From contig NC_134397.1 of the NCBI RefSeq assembly GCF_050003625.1, positions 273,600,070-273,664,069 on the forward strand: 64,000 nucleotides of DNA, in the 5' to 3' direction. The notes below the pieces were generated by a model. The model was not told the origin of the DNA. It saw only the letters and a program-made list of their open reading frames with translations, and did no database searches. This document shows, one piece after another, positions 47,733 to 58,620 of this stretch; the first letter of the stretch is position 1; every line of letters begins with the position of its first letter. Both the position numbers and the translations under genes were made by a program. This DNA is from Haematobia irritans. Lineage: Eukaryota; Arthropoda; Insecta; Diptera; Muscidae.

Positions 47733-49729
47733 TTCCTATTTTAATTTGACGTCACGGCAATAGATTTTCAGTGTGTGGATTGATTTTTTTGAACTTTTTT
47801 CATTCATGTAGACAAATCTTACATATTTGTGGTAAACATTTTACTTCAAAATTAGAGCTGTTATTAAAAATTTGTTATATATAGAGGCGCATATTTCTTC
47901 AATAAAAAGACATGTTTTATAAATATATTTAATATATTTATTAGGAATCAACAGTATCGACTAGCCTTGTTATTAGTTTATTATTCCACTATTTCCAATT
48001 TTTATGTTTTCTCCTCTGTAAACAGCATTTTTTTCTGCCTAACGATTTTCTCCTCTTTCTACAATTTGAGTGCCTTCAAATATAAGAAAATCATAAACAA
48101 AAAGTTAGCGCCACTGAATGTAACCTGATAATATTTTATTTGTGTATTTCGAAAAACATATCGATTACATCAATGACAGATAGATCAAAAATATAGGAAA
48201 ATTTTCTATGTTCTGACAAGTGTGCTTCCTTAACTTTTGAAAGGATCGACTATGAGTGAACTAAAATATTTTTCTATGCTAATCTTATTCATATATAAGA
48301 TTTCTATAATAAAGGAAGTCAGATCTATCAGTCTGTTGCTGTTTTCAATACTACTGCCTGATGGGTATGAAAAGCATGGCGATGATGACAATTTTCGATG
48401 AAAACTAAAGGTCATCTTGAACATCTTATACAGATGAAAGTGGGTTGCGTGGGCTCTCTCTCTCTCTAGATGTTATTATTTACATGGCCAAAGGCGAGAA
48501 AGAAAAACATGCAAAAGACACGAATAGAAAGAAGTACCACCATAGGAAAATGGCCAAAGTAAATATGTGTGGTGGCTGTGTGCTTTTTTTATTTATTTAT
48601 TTTTTAAATTTTGCAACATCAACAATAACAAAACAACTATACAAAATCCTGGAATATGGCTACAGAGCCATAGCTCTATTCCACAAATTCAATTTGTTGA
48701 AATAAATAATTTTAATGCATTTGCTATCGCTGACATAGCCAAACAGAAACACACAGACACGCTCTCCCTCCCCCTCTTTCTCCATCACTCATACGCTACT
48801 CCTTACGTTCTCTCATATGCTGAATAAAAACGAATTGAATTGAATTTATCTTTGACTGTGGTGGATTCCACAATGCCATTGAGTGAGTCCCATATTCAAC
48901 CACAATAACAACAATAAAATATGTCAATTTTACGTTGTTGTTGTTGCTATTATTGCATTGTTGTCAAGACAACACCAAAAAAGTACTTGGACAAATTGCA
49001 TTTATATTCCATTTCTTTTGCAACATTGCAGAGTTAATAGATAGCAAGTTGTATTGCTTATGTCTGTGGCAATATGTGAATGGTCATAAACACTGACCTT
49101 ATTTCGTTGATGACCCTTTTTAAAGCATTTGTTGAAATCCAAAGAGGTTATATTAAAACATTCGTTTAGTTTGTTACAGCTAATAAAATTGTATGATATT
49201 GCATATTTGGCAAATTTATAATAATAGGTGGAGGAGTTTGTTTGTTTTGAAAACAAGTATTTACTGACCACTACATATGGAAATATTCAAAGAACTCAAA
49301 TTCTCTACCTGGAGAATAATGTTTCGCATGCAAATATGGTGACTGTAATATGGAATCAAAAGGATTGTATATTTCTTAGCTTACTTTTCATTTGATTTTT
49401 GGGATTAAACGTCTAGAAAATTCCCGTCAAAACGCCAACAAATTTATTTTTCTTTCCGTCATATACCAATTCGACTTAAAAGTACCCATTTTTAAGTTGA
49501 ATCACTTATCTGTAAGAATAAAATCACTTCATTGAAGGGTTCATCGATTTTGGGGCGAGTAAAAAAGTTTTTATCAGAGAAATGCATCTTCTATGCTCGT
49601 ATTCGTATATTAAACACATGAAATCTTTGGCCTCTTGACAATATTTTTTCAGTAGAAAGAGGCCCATAAGTTCGGCAAATCGCCCGCCATAGATCCTATT
49701 AGACTCCTTGGAAGTAGAATTTCAGTTAG
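47733..49729. other. No gene; mostly unique DNA
   Basis: Contains (CT)n at about 48454-48470 and GTTGTTGTTGTTGC near 48936. Part of 49440-49630 faintly resembles the 7101-7902 repeat. Frames of 60-89 residues are low-complexity. No exon recognised. Confidence 0.35.
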
Positions 49730-50674
49730 ATTTCATGAAACATACTCCTTTAAGTAGATAAGCACACACGGCATGGATCACGAAGTAAGATTTAAAGTTT
49801 CTACATATGGAGAGTACATCAAACAAAGGAGTTATAAGAATTTTAGAGGAATAAGTTCATGATCATCTACATATGCGTGCAAGAAAAACTGATGAAATAA
49901 TCCCTTTCACCCGATTCAGTTGAAATTTGGTACATTGTGCTAGTATATGACCGCTATCAACCATGCCAAACTGGGTCCATATCGGTATATATAGCACCAC
50001 GGAGCCACCGTGGTGCAATGGTTAGCATGCCCGCCTTGCATACACAAGGTCGTGGGTTCGATTCCTGCTTCGACCGAACATCAAAAAATTTTTCAGCGGT
50101 GGATTATACCACCTCAGTAATGCTGGTGACATTTCTGAGGGTTTCAAAGCTTCTCTAAGTGATTTCACTGCAATGTGGAACGCCGTTCGGACTCGGCTAT
50201 AAAAAGGAGGTCCCTTGTCATTGAGATTAATATGGAATCGGGCAGCACTCAGTGATAAGAGAGAAGTTCACCAATGTGGTATCACAATGGACTGAATAGT
50301 CTAAGTGAGCCCGATACATCGGGCTGCCACCTTAACTAACCTAACCTACCCCTCAGATAAACCGATCATCAATCATACAAAAATTGGTCCATATCGATTC
50401 ATAATTGTATATAGCCCCCATATAAAGCAACCCCCATAATCGGTTCGTAATTATTTGTAGACTTAACTCTATATACCTTTTTTGTCTAATACATACCACG
50501 TACGGACTAACTTAAAATTTAAAAGGCGATGTTAAGAAGTTTTAAGATAGCTTGGCATCGGTAAGTATTACCACAACCAAAGTAATTCGATTGTGGATAT
50601 CAGCCTTTCATAGAAGTTTCTATGTAATCCATGGTGGATTCGGCCTGGCCGAACTTATGGCCGTATATACTTGT
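49730..50674 (+). repeat. HINE-B scrap followed by HINE-A 3' half, split by a SINE
   Basis: Bases 49730-49893 resemble HINE-B near 11850-11990. From about 49905 HINE-A modules run to 50001 and resume at 50351. They end with hairpin CGGCCTGGCCG and TATATACTTGT (50664-50674). The HINE-A 5' half is absent. Confidence 0.75.
50002..50350 (+). mobile_element. SINE copy, full length (best local reference)
   Basis: Head with box A TGGTGCAATGG (50011-50021) and perfect box B GGTTCGATTCC (50055-50065), derived from a tRNA (loop near 'ttgcatac'; parent uncertain). The body includes 'gtggaacgccgttcggactc'. The last ~75 bp ('gtggtatcacaatggactga' to 'gggctgccac') plus the CTAACCTAACCTA tail are shared with the LINE 3' ends at 55850 and 57447. 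Polymerase III transcription and LINE-driven movement are inferred. Confidence 0.95.
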
Positions 50675-50699
50675 TATTACTTTAATGAGCATGGGAAGA

Positions 50700-51018
50700 A
50701 GGTTAGGTCAGTGGAAGCCCAAAATTTTAGACTCTCTTAGGCTCTTCATTCCATTGTCAAATCACAAGTGGGGAACTTCTCTCCTATCAATCAGTGCTGC
50801 CCGACTTTTATGTTTAGCTCGATTTTATAGGCTAGTCCGAAATGCGCTTCACATTGCGCTGAAACCATATAGAAAGCTTTGAAACACTCAGAAATGGCAC
50901 CTGCATTACAGAAAGAGAATAATCCACCGCTGAATAACGATTGGGTGTTCGGACGAAAGTGGGATTGAACCCATGACCCTTTGTATGCAAGGCGGTTATT
51001 GCATCACAGTGGTTCCCG
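50700..51018 (-). mobile_element. SINE copy, diverged
   Basis: Tail at left ('aggttaggtcagtggaagcc'), head at right ('ccatgaccctttgtatgcaa', 'gcatcacagtggttccc'). Complete in outline but with small indels, for example in the head between box B and box A. Confidence 0.88.
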
Positions 51019-51390
51019 CACGAGAGAGTCTTGAAATTGTACACAATATAAAACTATAGATTTGCAATGTCCTGTAAATTAGATAAACTTTGTGGTATCT
51101 GGAAGGCCATGACTTCAAATTGGAAGATTATACTATATGGGGGCTATATCATGGAATGATACAAACCACATCAGACACAGGTCTTTGTGGACCTACAATA
51201 CCTTAATAGGTTGGATGATAAGTCCCCGGTCTGACACATAGATGGCTAGTCGCGAGTATTAAATGCATATTATTTTTATATAGTACCAACCTTCAAATGA
51301 TTCGTGTCAAAATTTGACGTCTGTAAGTCAATTAGATTGTGAGATAACTAGAGCGTCTTTTGTGAAGCAACTTTTGTTATTGTAAAAAAA

Positions 51391-53529
51391 ATGGAAAAAA
51401 GGAATTTCGTGTTTTGATAAAATACTGTTTTCTGAAGGGGAAAAATACGGTGGAAGCAAAAACTTGGCTTGATACACGCAGAGAAGAAACATGATTGTCA
51501 CAATCATATTCGAAGAGCAAAATAATATGATAGGAGCTATTTTTGCGGCGACCATGTAACATTTTAACCTGCAACCATGTTGGCTCAGTGAACATGGTTC
51601 CAAGAAAAATATAATTGTCCTCATCTAAAATGTTATTATATTGATAAAAAGAATTTTGTTTGAATGAAAATACAATGGTCACGATTTAAAATGTTATGGT
51701 ATTCATTCAAAATGTTTTTCTTCTAGTTAAAAGAACATGGTCACAACCTAAAATGTTTTGATCTTTATGAAAAAACTTTTTTCATCGTCGAAAAAAGGAC
51801 ACCACTTGAGAAAAGAAAACACAAAATTAACTTTGTTTTTATTTATTTATAAACTAATTCATTGTTTGTTTGTATTTATAATGTCGTGCAAGCAAACATC
51901 ACATATTTTTACACACACTATTTTATTTCAATTTCAACAATAAGTAATAATTCCATATTTACATCGTGTGCCCATCAAATGTACAAACGCAGACATCATG
52001 TAACTGCAAATAAAAATAAATGATCCATATAACAAAATTCAGAACAAAAAACAGGTATATTTTTCAATTACACTTTCCTTTTTTGTGTTCACATAAAACC
52101 ACGTGCCACTTATGAATAAATAAATTAACACAAAACACAGTAAATCCGTATTCTCCGTCCATTCCAAGAAACAATCAACACATAACTGACGCGCAAAATG
52201 AAAATCGTGTGTACCTGCTCAATGTTTTTATAAAATTCTTTTCGCTGCAAAAAAGTTAAAAAATTAAATGGTCACCAAAAAAATGTAAATGGTCTTTATG
52301 GCCATGTAATGGTTCTAGACATATCTATACTTAACCTATAAAAATACTTTTTTCCCTGTAAAAAAGTAAAAAAAATTGAATGGTCAGGTACATGATTTTC
52401 CCGACCATTTAATGGTCTCAAATTCTATCATTTAAATGATAGAACATGTTTGCGGTATTTGAGAACCATTCAAATGCTTATTGCCACCATACATTTTTCT
52501 CCGCTCGAAAACTATTTTTACAAAGATAAGCATTAAATGGATGCGGCAACCATGTCCAAACATGGTTTTTCTGTGCGTGTAATGAGTCTCCGGACTCTGT
52601 CCCAGGGAAATCAACAATGATTGATTGGTATGCAAAATTCAAGCGTGGTGAAATGAGCACGGAGTGGACATCCGAAAGAGGTGGTTACCGACGAAAACTT
52701 CAAAAAAATCAACAAAATGATTTTTAATGACCGTAAAATGAAGTTGATCGAGGTAGCAGAGGCCTCAAAGATATCAAAGGAACATGTTGGTCATATCATT
52801 TATCAATATTTGGATATGCGGAAGCTCTGTGCAAAATGGGTGCCCCGCGAGCTCACATTTGACCAAAAACAACAACGTGTTGATGATTCTAGGCGGTGTT
52901 TGCAGCTGTTAACTCGTAATACACCCGAGTTTTTCCGTCGATATGTGACAATGGATGAAACATGGCTCCATCACTATACTCCTGAGTCCAATCGACAGTC
53001 GGCTGAGTGGACAGCGACCGGTGAACCGTCTCCGAAGCGTGGAAAGACTCAAAAGTCTGCTGGCAAAGTAATGGCCTCTGTTTTTTGGGATGCGCATGGA
53101 ATAATTTTAGTCGATTATCTTGAGAAGGGAAAAACCATTAACAGTGACTATTATATGGCGTTATTGGAGCGTTTGAAGGTCGAAATCGAGACAAAACGGC
53201 CCCATATGAAGAAGAAAAAAGTGTTGTTCCCCCAAGACAACGCACCGTGCCACAAGTCATTGAGAACGATGGAAAAAATTCATGAATTGGGCTTCGAATT
53301 GCTTCCCCACCCACCGCATTCTCCAGATCTGGCCCCCAGCGACTTTTTCTTTTTCTCAGACCTCAAAAGGATGCTCGCAGGGAAAAAATTTGGCTGCAAT
53401 GAAGAGGTGATGGCCGAAACTGAGGCCTATATTGAGGCAAAACCGAAGGAGTACTACCAAAATGGTATCAAAAAATTGGAAGGTCGTTATAATCGTTGTA
53501 TCGCTCTTGAAGGGAACTATGTTGAATAA
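51391..53529 (+). pseudogene. Himar1 transposase: Himar1 transposase pseudogene, copy 2
   Basis: The start at 51391 has the same missing A as copy 1, giving an early TGA. T1 is inserted after the 'aacttggcttga' codons. After T1, a 13-14 base loss follows 'gagcacggag'. From 52681 a 282-codon frame stays open to the TAA at 53527 and holds the whole DDD catalytic domain: TMDETWLHH, FPQDNAPCHKS and HSPDLAPSDFF (DD34D). The enzyme normally excises and inserts the element at TA. Here the N-terminal DNA-binding half is broken, so the copy is inactive though its catalytic half is intact. Confidence 0.95.
51475..52579. mobile_element. T1 TIR element inside Himar1, 1105 bp
   Basis: Starts CACGCAGAGAAGAAACATG, ends complement CACGCACAGAAAAACCATG. 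TA is at 51473-51474 and 52580-52581. Removing it rejoins 'cttggcttga-TA-atgagtctcc', matching Himar1 codons seen in copy 1. This is direct proof of the element's borders and TA target. Confidence 0.95.
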
Positions 53530-53736
53530 TAAAAACGAATTTTGACAAAAAATGTGTTTTTCTTTGTTAGACGGGGGACTTATCAGCCAACCTGTTATAT
53601 CTTCAATTTCAGACAAATCGGTTATGGTATCTAGAAAGAAGAATACCGCGATCGGCTACTTTCGTGCTATGGCAAAACATGTATCACACCCTGTAGTTGT
53701 AGATTTTAGGTCTCTCTAGAGTTTCAATTTCAGATT

Positions 53737-54061
53737 AGAGATATGCGAAATATTTTACTCACGCACAATCACGACAGGAAAATTTTACTCACCCATATTT
53801 TTGGTAGGACTTAAGCACTCTCACGTATGATAAACTTTTGCAAGATTTACACTTACGACCGGTAATATTGTGACTCATGGAAAATGTCGTGACTGACGAA
53901 AAATCGTCCAATTGAAGATAATTTAAGTAACTCACCTTTGAGTCGTATGTTACGGTTGAAGACATTTTGGTTGGTTAATCACACAGAATCCCGCCGTTGT
54001 CATCAGCGCTACTCACGATGCGTGGGTCACACAATTTTCTGTTGTCACGTGCACTTCTCTA
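53737..54061. mobile_element. hAT-type MITE, 325 bp
   Basis: Ends TAGAGATATGCG and complement TAGAGAAGTGCACG are inverted. Flanks TTTCAGAT (53729-53736) and TTTTAGAT (54062-54069) are an 8-bp duplication with one mismatch, the hAT hallmark. Inserted in HINE-B. Confidence 0.82.
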
Positions 54062-54318
54062 TTTTAGATATATCGGACAAAACTAGTGGTGTCTGGAGGT
54101 TCCAGATATCAAATCGGGGGTTCACTTATGTTAATATTGGGGGCCCTGGAGCGATATAGCCCATCTTCTAACTTGACCTGCATGCAGACAAAAAACGAAT
54201 ATGTCCCAAATTTGAAACTGAACCATAGTTTCTTTATTGAAGGTTGTAGTATGATTCGCCTTAGAATTTCTCTCTGATTGGAAATATATCTTTTATATAG
54301 TGGGAATGACAAACGTAG

Positions 54319-55511
54319 GTATGTTTCGTACAAATTTTAAGATATCTGAGAAAAATTAACTAAATTTGAGATATCTGAGAAAAATTAACTAAATTAATTT
54401 GAATTCGCGAGGCATGTCTTTTGTAAGGAAGTTCCGTTTCTTCGTGTGAACAGACGATGGTTTACTATGAATTTCATATTTGAATATTAACAGTTCCATT
54501 AATCTATCAGTTCTTGTAAATTATGTAGTTGACCAATATTATTTAAATTTATTAACCACTTATGTGGTATTGTAAGGCACCCTTGATATCTAGATGTCTG
54601 AAACATTTTTCCTTCAATATCATTCAAACATTGCACATTTCGTTCCTGCCACAAACATTTGTTCTTCCACCCCCAGTTCGTTGTAGATGAGCTCCTTTCT
54701 GTATTTGAGTACTTCATCATCATTCTGTGTGTCATTGCGTTTTGTTGCCCATTCGTTGGAATCGTTGTTGTAGATTGTTGCCATTTGTTATATTTGTTTA
54801 TTTGAAAAATTAGCTTTTATCACAAATTTGTTTGTAAAAAATTTGTCATCACAAGGTTGACATCAACACCCACCTCCAGCTTCATTTTTTTTTTTGGCCA
54901 ACGAATCTTGTGTTGGCACAACAAACTAAACTCATACCATCGAGCAGGTTCTCTAACGTCATCATCATCATCAGCAGCAGCATTGCATTGGATGACATGT
55001 AACAGAACAGTTGGATGAGTAGTTCACCCACCACAGCACAAGGCATGTCAGTCATCCATCCATGCCACTCCCATTCCTGCCATCACTAGAGCATATATGT
55101 GCTGACTAATGATATATTTTCTTTATTCCCATTGTGTCTGTTTGTTTTTTCTTATTATTTTAAATGGAATATTTTTTTCGGCATGTACATATTTCCCAAA
55201 TGCCAGTGGATATTTTTACAAAAAATATTTTAAATGTAATAACATTGCAGCTTTTGCTATTTCACAGAATTGTCTTTAATGTCATTGGGAAATTTCCCTT
55301 GCCCCATAATGCAATTGGCTTTAAATTGGATTGAAAAAAAAATTATTTGTTTTAATTCCCCAAAGCTCCTCTGGGCACCACAGAAAAAAATAAAAGTCAT
55401 CATTAATTTGTCGTTTGTGGTAAATGTGTAAAACATTTTGTAAATTAAGGCAATGATTGGAAGATCTATAAGCATGAAAAAAATACCAATCAACAATGGA
55501 ATGTACTTTGA
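54319..55511. other. No gene; unique-looking DNA
   Basis: A 27-bp local repeat 'gatatctgagaaaaattaac' occurs twice at 54340-54395. CATCATCATCATCAGCAGCAGCA lies near 54961. The 54850-55100 stretch is balanced in composition. A 116-residue minus-strand frame at 55257-55607 overlaps the LINE edge and is not a recognised protein. Confidence 0.35.
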
Positions 55512-55936
55512 AGAAATATAGACCCAAATATAACGGGTCGCTGCCTGATAGGCGATTTTGCAAAAACTATTGGTGCGAAGTATAATGACTATTGTATGAG
55601 CTGTCATGATGCGGAGGAAAAGGAATCAATAAAACACCTCTTGTGTGAGTGTCCTGCATTTTGTGTAGGGCGTAAGCAAATTTTAGGGGCATATAGCTTC
55701 AGATTACTAGCGGACCTGGAAAACGTTAACTTAAGCAGTCTGCTAATGTTTTTGGAACAATCTGGTTGGTTCAACAGAAGAAAATAATCGAGAAGGTTCA
55801 ACGGTTAAAACTAGAAATGCCCATATGTAATAGGTACTTTTAGTTAATGTGGTATCACAATGGACTGAATAGTCTAAGTGAGCCTGAATCTTAATCGGGC
55901 TGCCACTTTAACCTAACCTAACCTAACCTAACCTAA
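55512..55936 (+). pseudogene. LINE 3' end: truncated ORF2 C-terminus, shared tail
   Basis: The frame from 55512 to the TAA at 55785 reads TGRCLIGDFAKTIGAKYNDY, then the zinc-finger-like CMSCHDAEEKESIKHLLCEC (C-x2-C...H-x4-C), then LLMFLEQSGWFNRRK. This is the usual C-terminal region of non-LTR retrotransposon ORF2 (Jockey/I/LOA-like). The untranslated end from about 55848 is the same as the SINE tail, followed by five AACCT units. The element is 5' truncated, as is common for LINE insertions, so it cannot make reverse transcriptase. Confidence 0.88.
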
Positions 55937-56373
55937 TATACCCCCAATCTTAATGATTTAAATTGGATAAATTTGAGGACATAAAGATTAAAGAATTGAT
56001 ATTATTACATTATTAAAAAGTTAATGCCAGATACCAATTTCCACAAGCCTGGCAATACATATATATTTCATCGACGGCTAACTCGAATTTCCATCATCCT
56101 TAGTGCAGATTTGACCGGGTGAGATGATTCAATTTGGTTCTTATATGCTAATTTCTTATGGAAACTACAAACCAGGATTATTACTTAAAAAAATAGTTGT
56201 GGGAAGTTCATAATTTCTCTTTTAATATTTTCATTAAATTTAAGACACAACTTCTTTAAGTTTCTGTCAGACAGATTTATTCCAGTGACAGATCATTTTA
56301 TTGTTTACAATCTTACAAAAGCATTTTGATTTGTTTACATTCTGAAATAAAATTATTTGTGATGGAATTCAAA

Positions 56374-57034
56374 TTTTCTATAGAAATAAAATTTTAACAA
56401 AATTTTCTATAGAAATAAAATTTTGACAAAATTTTCTATAGAAGTAAAATTTTGACATTTTCTATAGAAATAAAATTTTGACAACATTTTCTATAGAAAA
56501 AAAATTTTGAAAAAATTTTCTGTAAAAATAAAATTTTTTCATTCGTTTTGCTATTGTTGTTTTTTTTTTTTCTTTAATCATTGTTGTTGTTTTTTTGATT
56601 ATAGCTTAAAACCATGCATTAACTAAACTACAAGTGTAGCTTAACCAACTTAACCAACCAATTTTGAAAAAATTTTCTATAGAAATAAAATTTTGAAAAA
56701 ATTTTCTATAGAAATAAAATTTTGAAAAATTTTTCTATAGAAATAAAATTTTGACAAAATTTTCTATAGAAATAAAATTTTGACAAAATTTTCTGTAGAA
56801 ATAAAACTTTGACAAAATTTTCTATATAAATAACATTTTGACAAAATTTTCTATAGGAATACAATTTTGACCAAATTTTCCATAGAAATACAATTTTGAC
56901 AAAGTTTTCTATGGAAATAACATTTGACAAAATTTGCTGTAGAAATTAAATTTTGACAAAATTTGCCGGTGAAATAAAATTTTTAGAAAATTTTCCATAG
57001 AAATAAAGTTTTCACAAAATTTTCTATAGAAAAA
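56374..57034. repeat. 29-bp minisatellite, unit-1 block
   Basis: Units of TTTCTATAGAAATAAAATTT-TGACAAAAT, many diverged, in two runs (56374-56525 and 56664-57034) around a T-rich spacer with 'attgttgttgttttttt'. Each unit centres on the palindrome TTTCTATAGAAA. Confidence 0.93.
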
Positions 57035-57047
57035 TATCCAAATTAAA

Positions 57048-57142
57048 ACAAGTAAGATCGGCCAGGCCGAATCTTATGTACCCTCCACCATGGATTGCGT
57101 AGAAACTTCAACGAAAAACTGTCATCCACAATCGAATTACTT
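57048..57142 (-). repeat. HINE-A 3' tip (duplication remnant)
   Basis: ACAAGTAAGATCGGCCAGGCC then 'tgtaccctccaccatgg', identical to 58621-58715. It ends abruptly at the duplication junction, so it is not an independent insertion. Confidence 0.92.
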
Positions 57143-57522
57143 GATAGGCGATTTTGCAAAAACTATTGGTGCGAAGTATAATGACTATTGTATGAGCTGT
57201 CATGATGCGGAGGAAAAGGAATCAATAAAACACCTCTTGTGTGAGTGTCCTGCATTTTGTGTAGGGCGTAAGCAAATTTTAGGGGCATATAGCTTCAGAT
57301 TACTGGCGGACCTGGAAAACGTTAACTTAAGCAGTCTGCTAATGTTTTTGGAACAATCTGTTTGGTTCAACAGAAGAAAATAATAGAGAAGTTTCAACGG
57401 TTAAAACTAGAAATGCCCATATGTAATAGGTACTTTTAGTTAATGTGGTATCACAATGGACTGAATAGTCTAAGTGAGCCTGAATCTTAATCGGGCTGCC
57501 ACTTTAACCTAACCTAACCTAA
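57143..57522 (+). pseudogene. LINE 3' end, duplicated copy
   Basis: Same C-terminal frame as 55547-55787, ending FLEQSVWFNRRK at 57383 (Gly to Val against copy 1), with the shared SINE/LINE tail and three AACCT units. It arose by DNA duplication, not by retroposition. Confidence 0.88.
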
Positions 57523-57944
57523 TATAGACCCAATCTTAATGATTTAAATTGGATACATTTGAGGACATAAAGATTAAAGAATTGATATTATTAAATTATT
57601 AAAAAGTTAATGCCAGATACCAATTTCCACAAGCCTGGCAATGCATATATATTTCATCGACGGCTAACTCGAATTTCCATCATCCTTAGTGCAGATTTGA
57701 CAAGGTGAGATGATTCAATTTGGTTCTTATATGCTAATTTCTTATGGAAACTACAAACCAGGATTATTACTTAAAAAAATAGTTGTGGGAAGTTCATAAT
57801 TTCTCTTTTAATATTTTCATTAAATTTAAGACACAACTTCTTTAAGTTTCTGTCAGACAGATTTATTCCAGTGAAAGATCGTTTTACAAAAGCATTTTGA
57901 TTTGTTTACATTCTGAAATAAAATTATTTGTGATGGAATTCAAA

Positions 57945-58605
57945 TTTTCTATAGAAATAAAATTTTAACAAAATTTTCTATAGAAATAAAATTTTGACAA
58001 AATTTTCTATAGAAGTAAAATTTTGACATTTTCTATAGAAATAAAATTTTGACAACATTTTCTATAGAAAAAAATTTTTTTAAAAATTTTCTGTAAAAAT
58101 AAAATTTTTTCATTCGTTTTGCTATTGTTGTTTTTTTTTTTGTCTTTAATCATTGTTGTTGTTTTTTTGATTATAGCTTAAAACCATGCATTAACTAAAC
58201 TACAAGTGTAGCTTAACCAACTTAACCAACCAATTTTAAAAAAATTTTCTATAGAAATAAAATTTTGAAAAATTTTTCTATAGAAATAAAATTTTGACAA
58301 AATTTTCTATAGAAATAAAATTTTGACAAAATTTTCTATAGAAATAAAATTTTGACAAAATTTTCTATAGAAATAAAATTTTGACAAAATTTTCTATAGA
58401 AATAAAATTTTGACAAAATTTTCTATATAAATAAAATTTTGACAAAATTTTTCTTAGAAATACACTTTTGACAAAGTTTTCTATGGAAATAACATTTGAC
58501 AAAATTTGCTGTAGAAATTAAATTTTGACAAAATGTGCCGGTGAAATAAAATTTTTACGAAATTTTCCATAGAAATAAAATTTTCACAAAATTTTCTATA
58601 GAAAA
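57945..58605. repeat. 29-bp minisatellite, unit-2 block
   Basis: Duplicate of 56374-57034 with altered unit number. The run at 58280-58430 is more homogeneous than its counterpart, suggesting local homogenisation after duplication. Confidence 0.93.
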
Positions 58606-58620
58606 AAATTCCAAATTAAA

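Larger units (their letters stand above)
51206..53595 (+). mobile_element. Himar1-type mariner, near full length, split by T1
   Basis: Left ATAGGTTGGATGATAAGTCC and right complement ACAGGTTGGCTGATAAGTCC. TA is at 51204-51205 and 53596-53597. Without the T1 insert and its TA it is about 1283 bp, the usual Himar1 size. It sits in HINE-B. Confidence 0.96.
51046..54318 (-). repeat. HINE-B copy split by Himar1 and a hAT MITE
   Basis: Own sequence is 51046-51205, 53596-53736 and 54062-54318. It shows 'ctatatgggggctatatc', 'cagacaaatcgg' and, near the right, a worn 'ctctgattggaaatatat' 5' region. Both termini are lost. Confidence 0.7.

Noticed and set aside
50002..50075. Possible functional tRNA gene
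   Set aside because: Boxes A and B are good, but the stems do not pair as a cloverleaf and the sequence continues into a SINE body repeated elsewhere.
55257..55607. 116-residue minus-strand frame as a host gene
   Set aside because: No recognisable motif, AT-driven composition, and it overlaps the LINE end on the other strand.
55912..55936. Telomeric array
   Set aside because: Only three to five units, always attached to retroposon tails, in the middle of the sequence.
56374..58605. CRISPR-like array (about 29-bp repeats)
   Set aside because: Units abut with no unique spacers and diverge gradually. It is a eukaryotic minisatellite.
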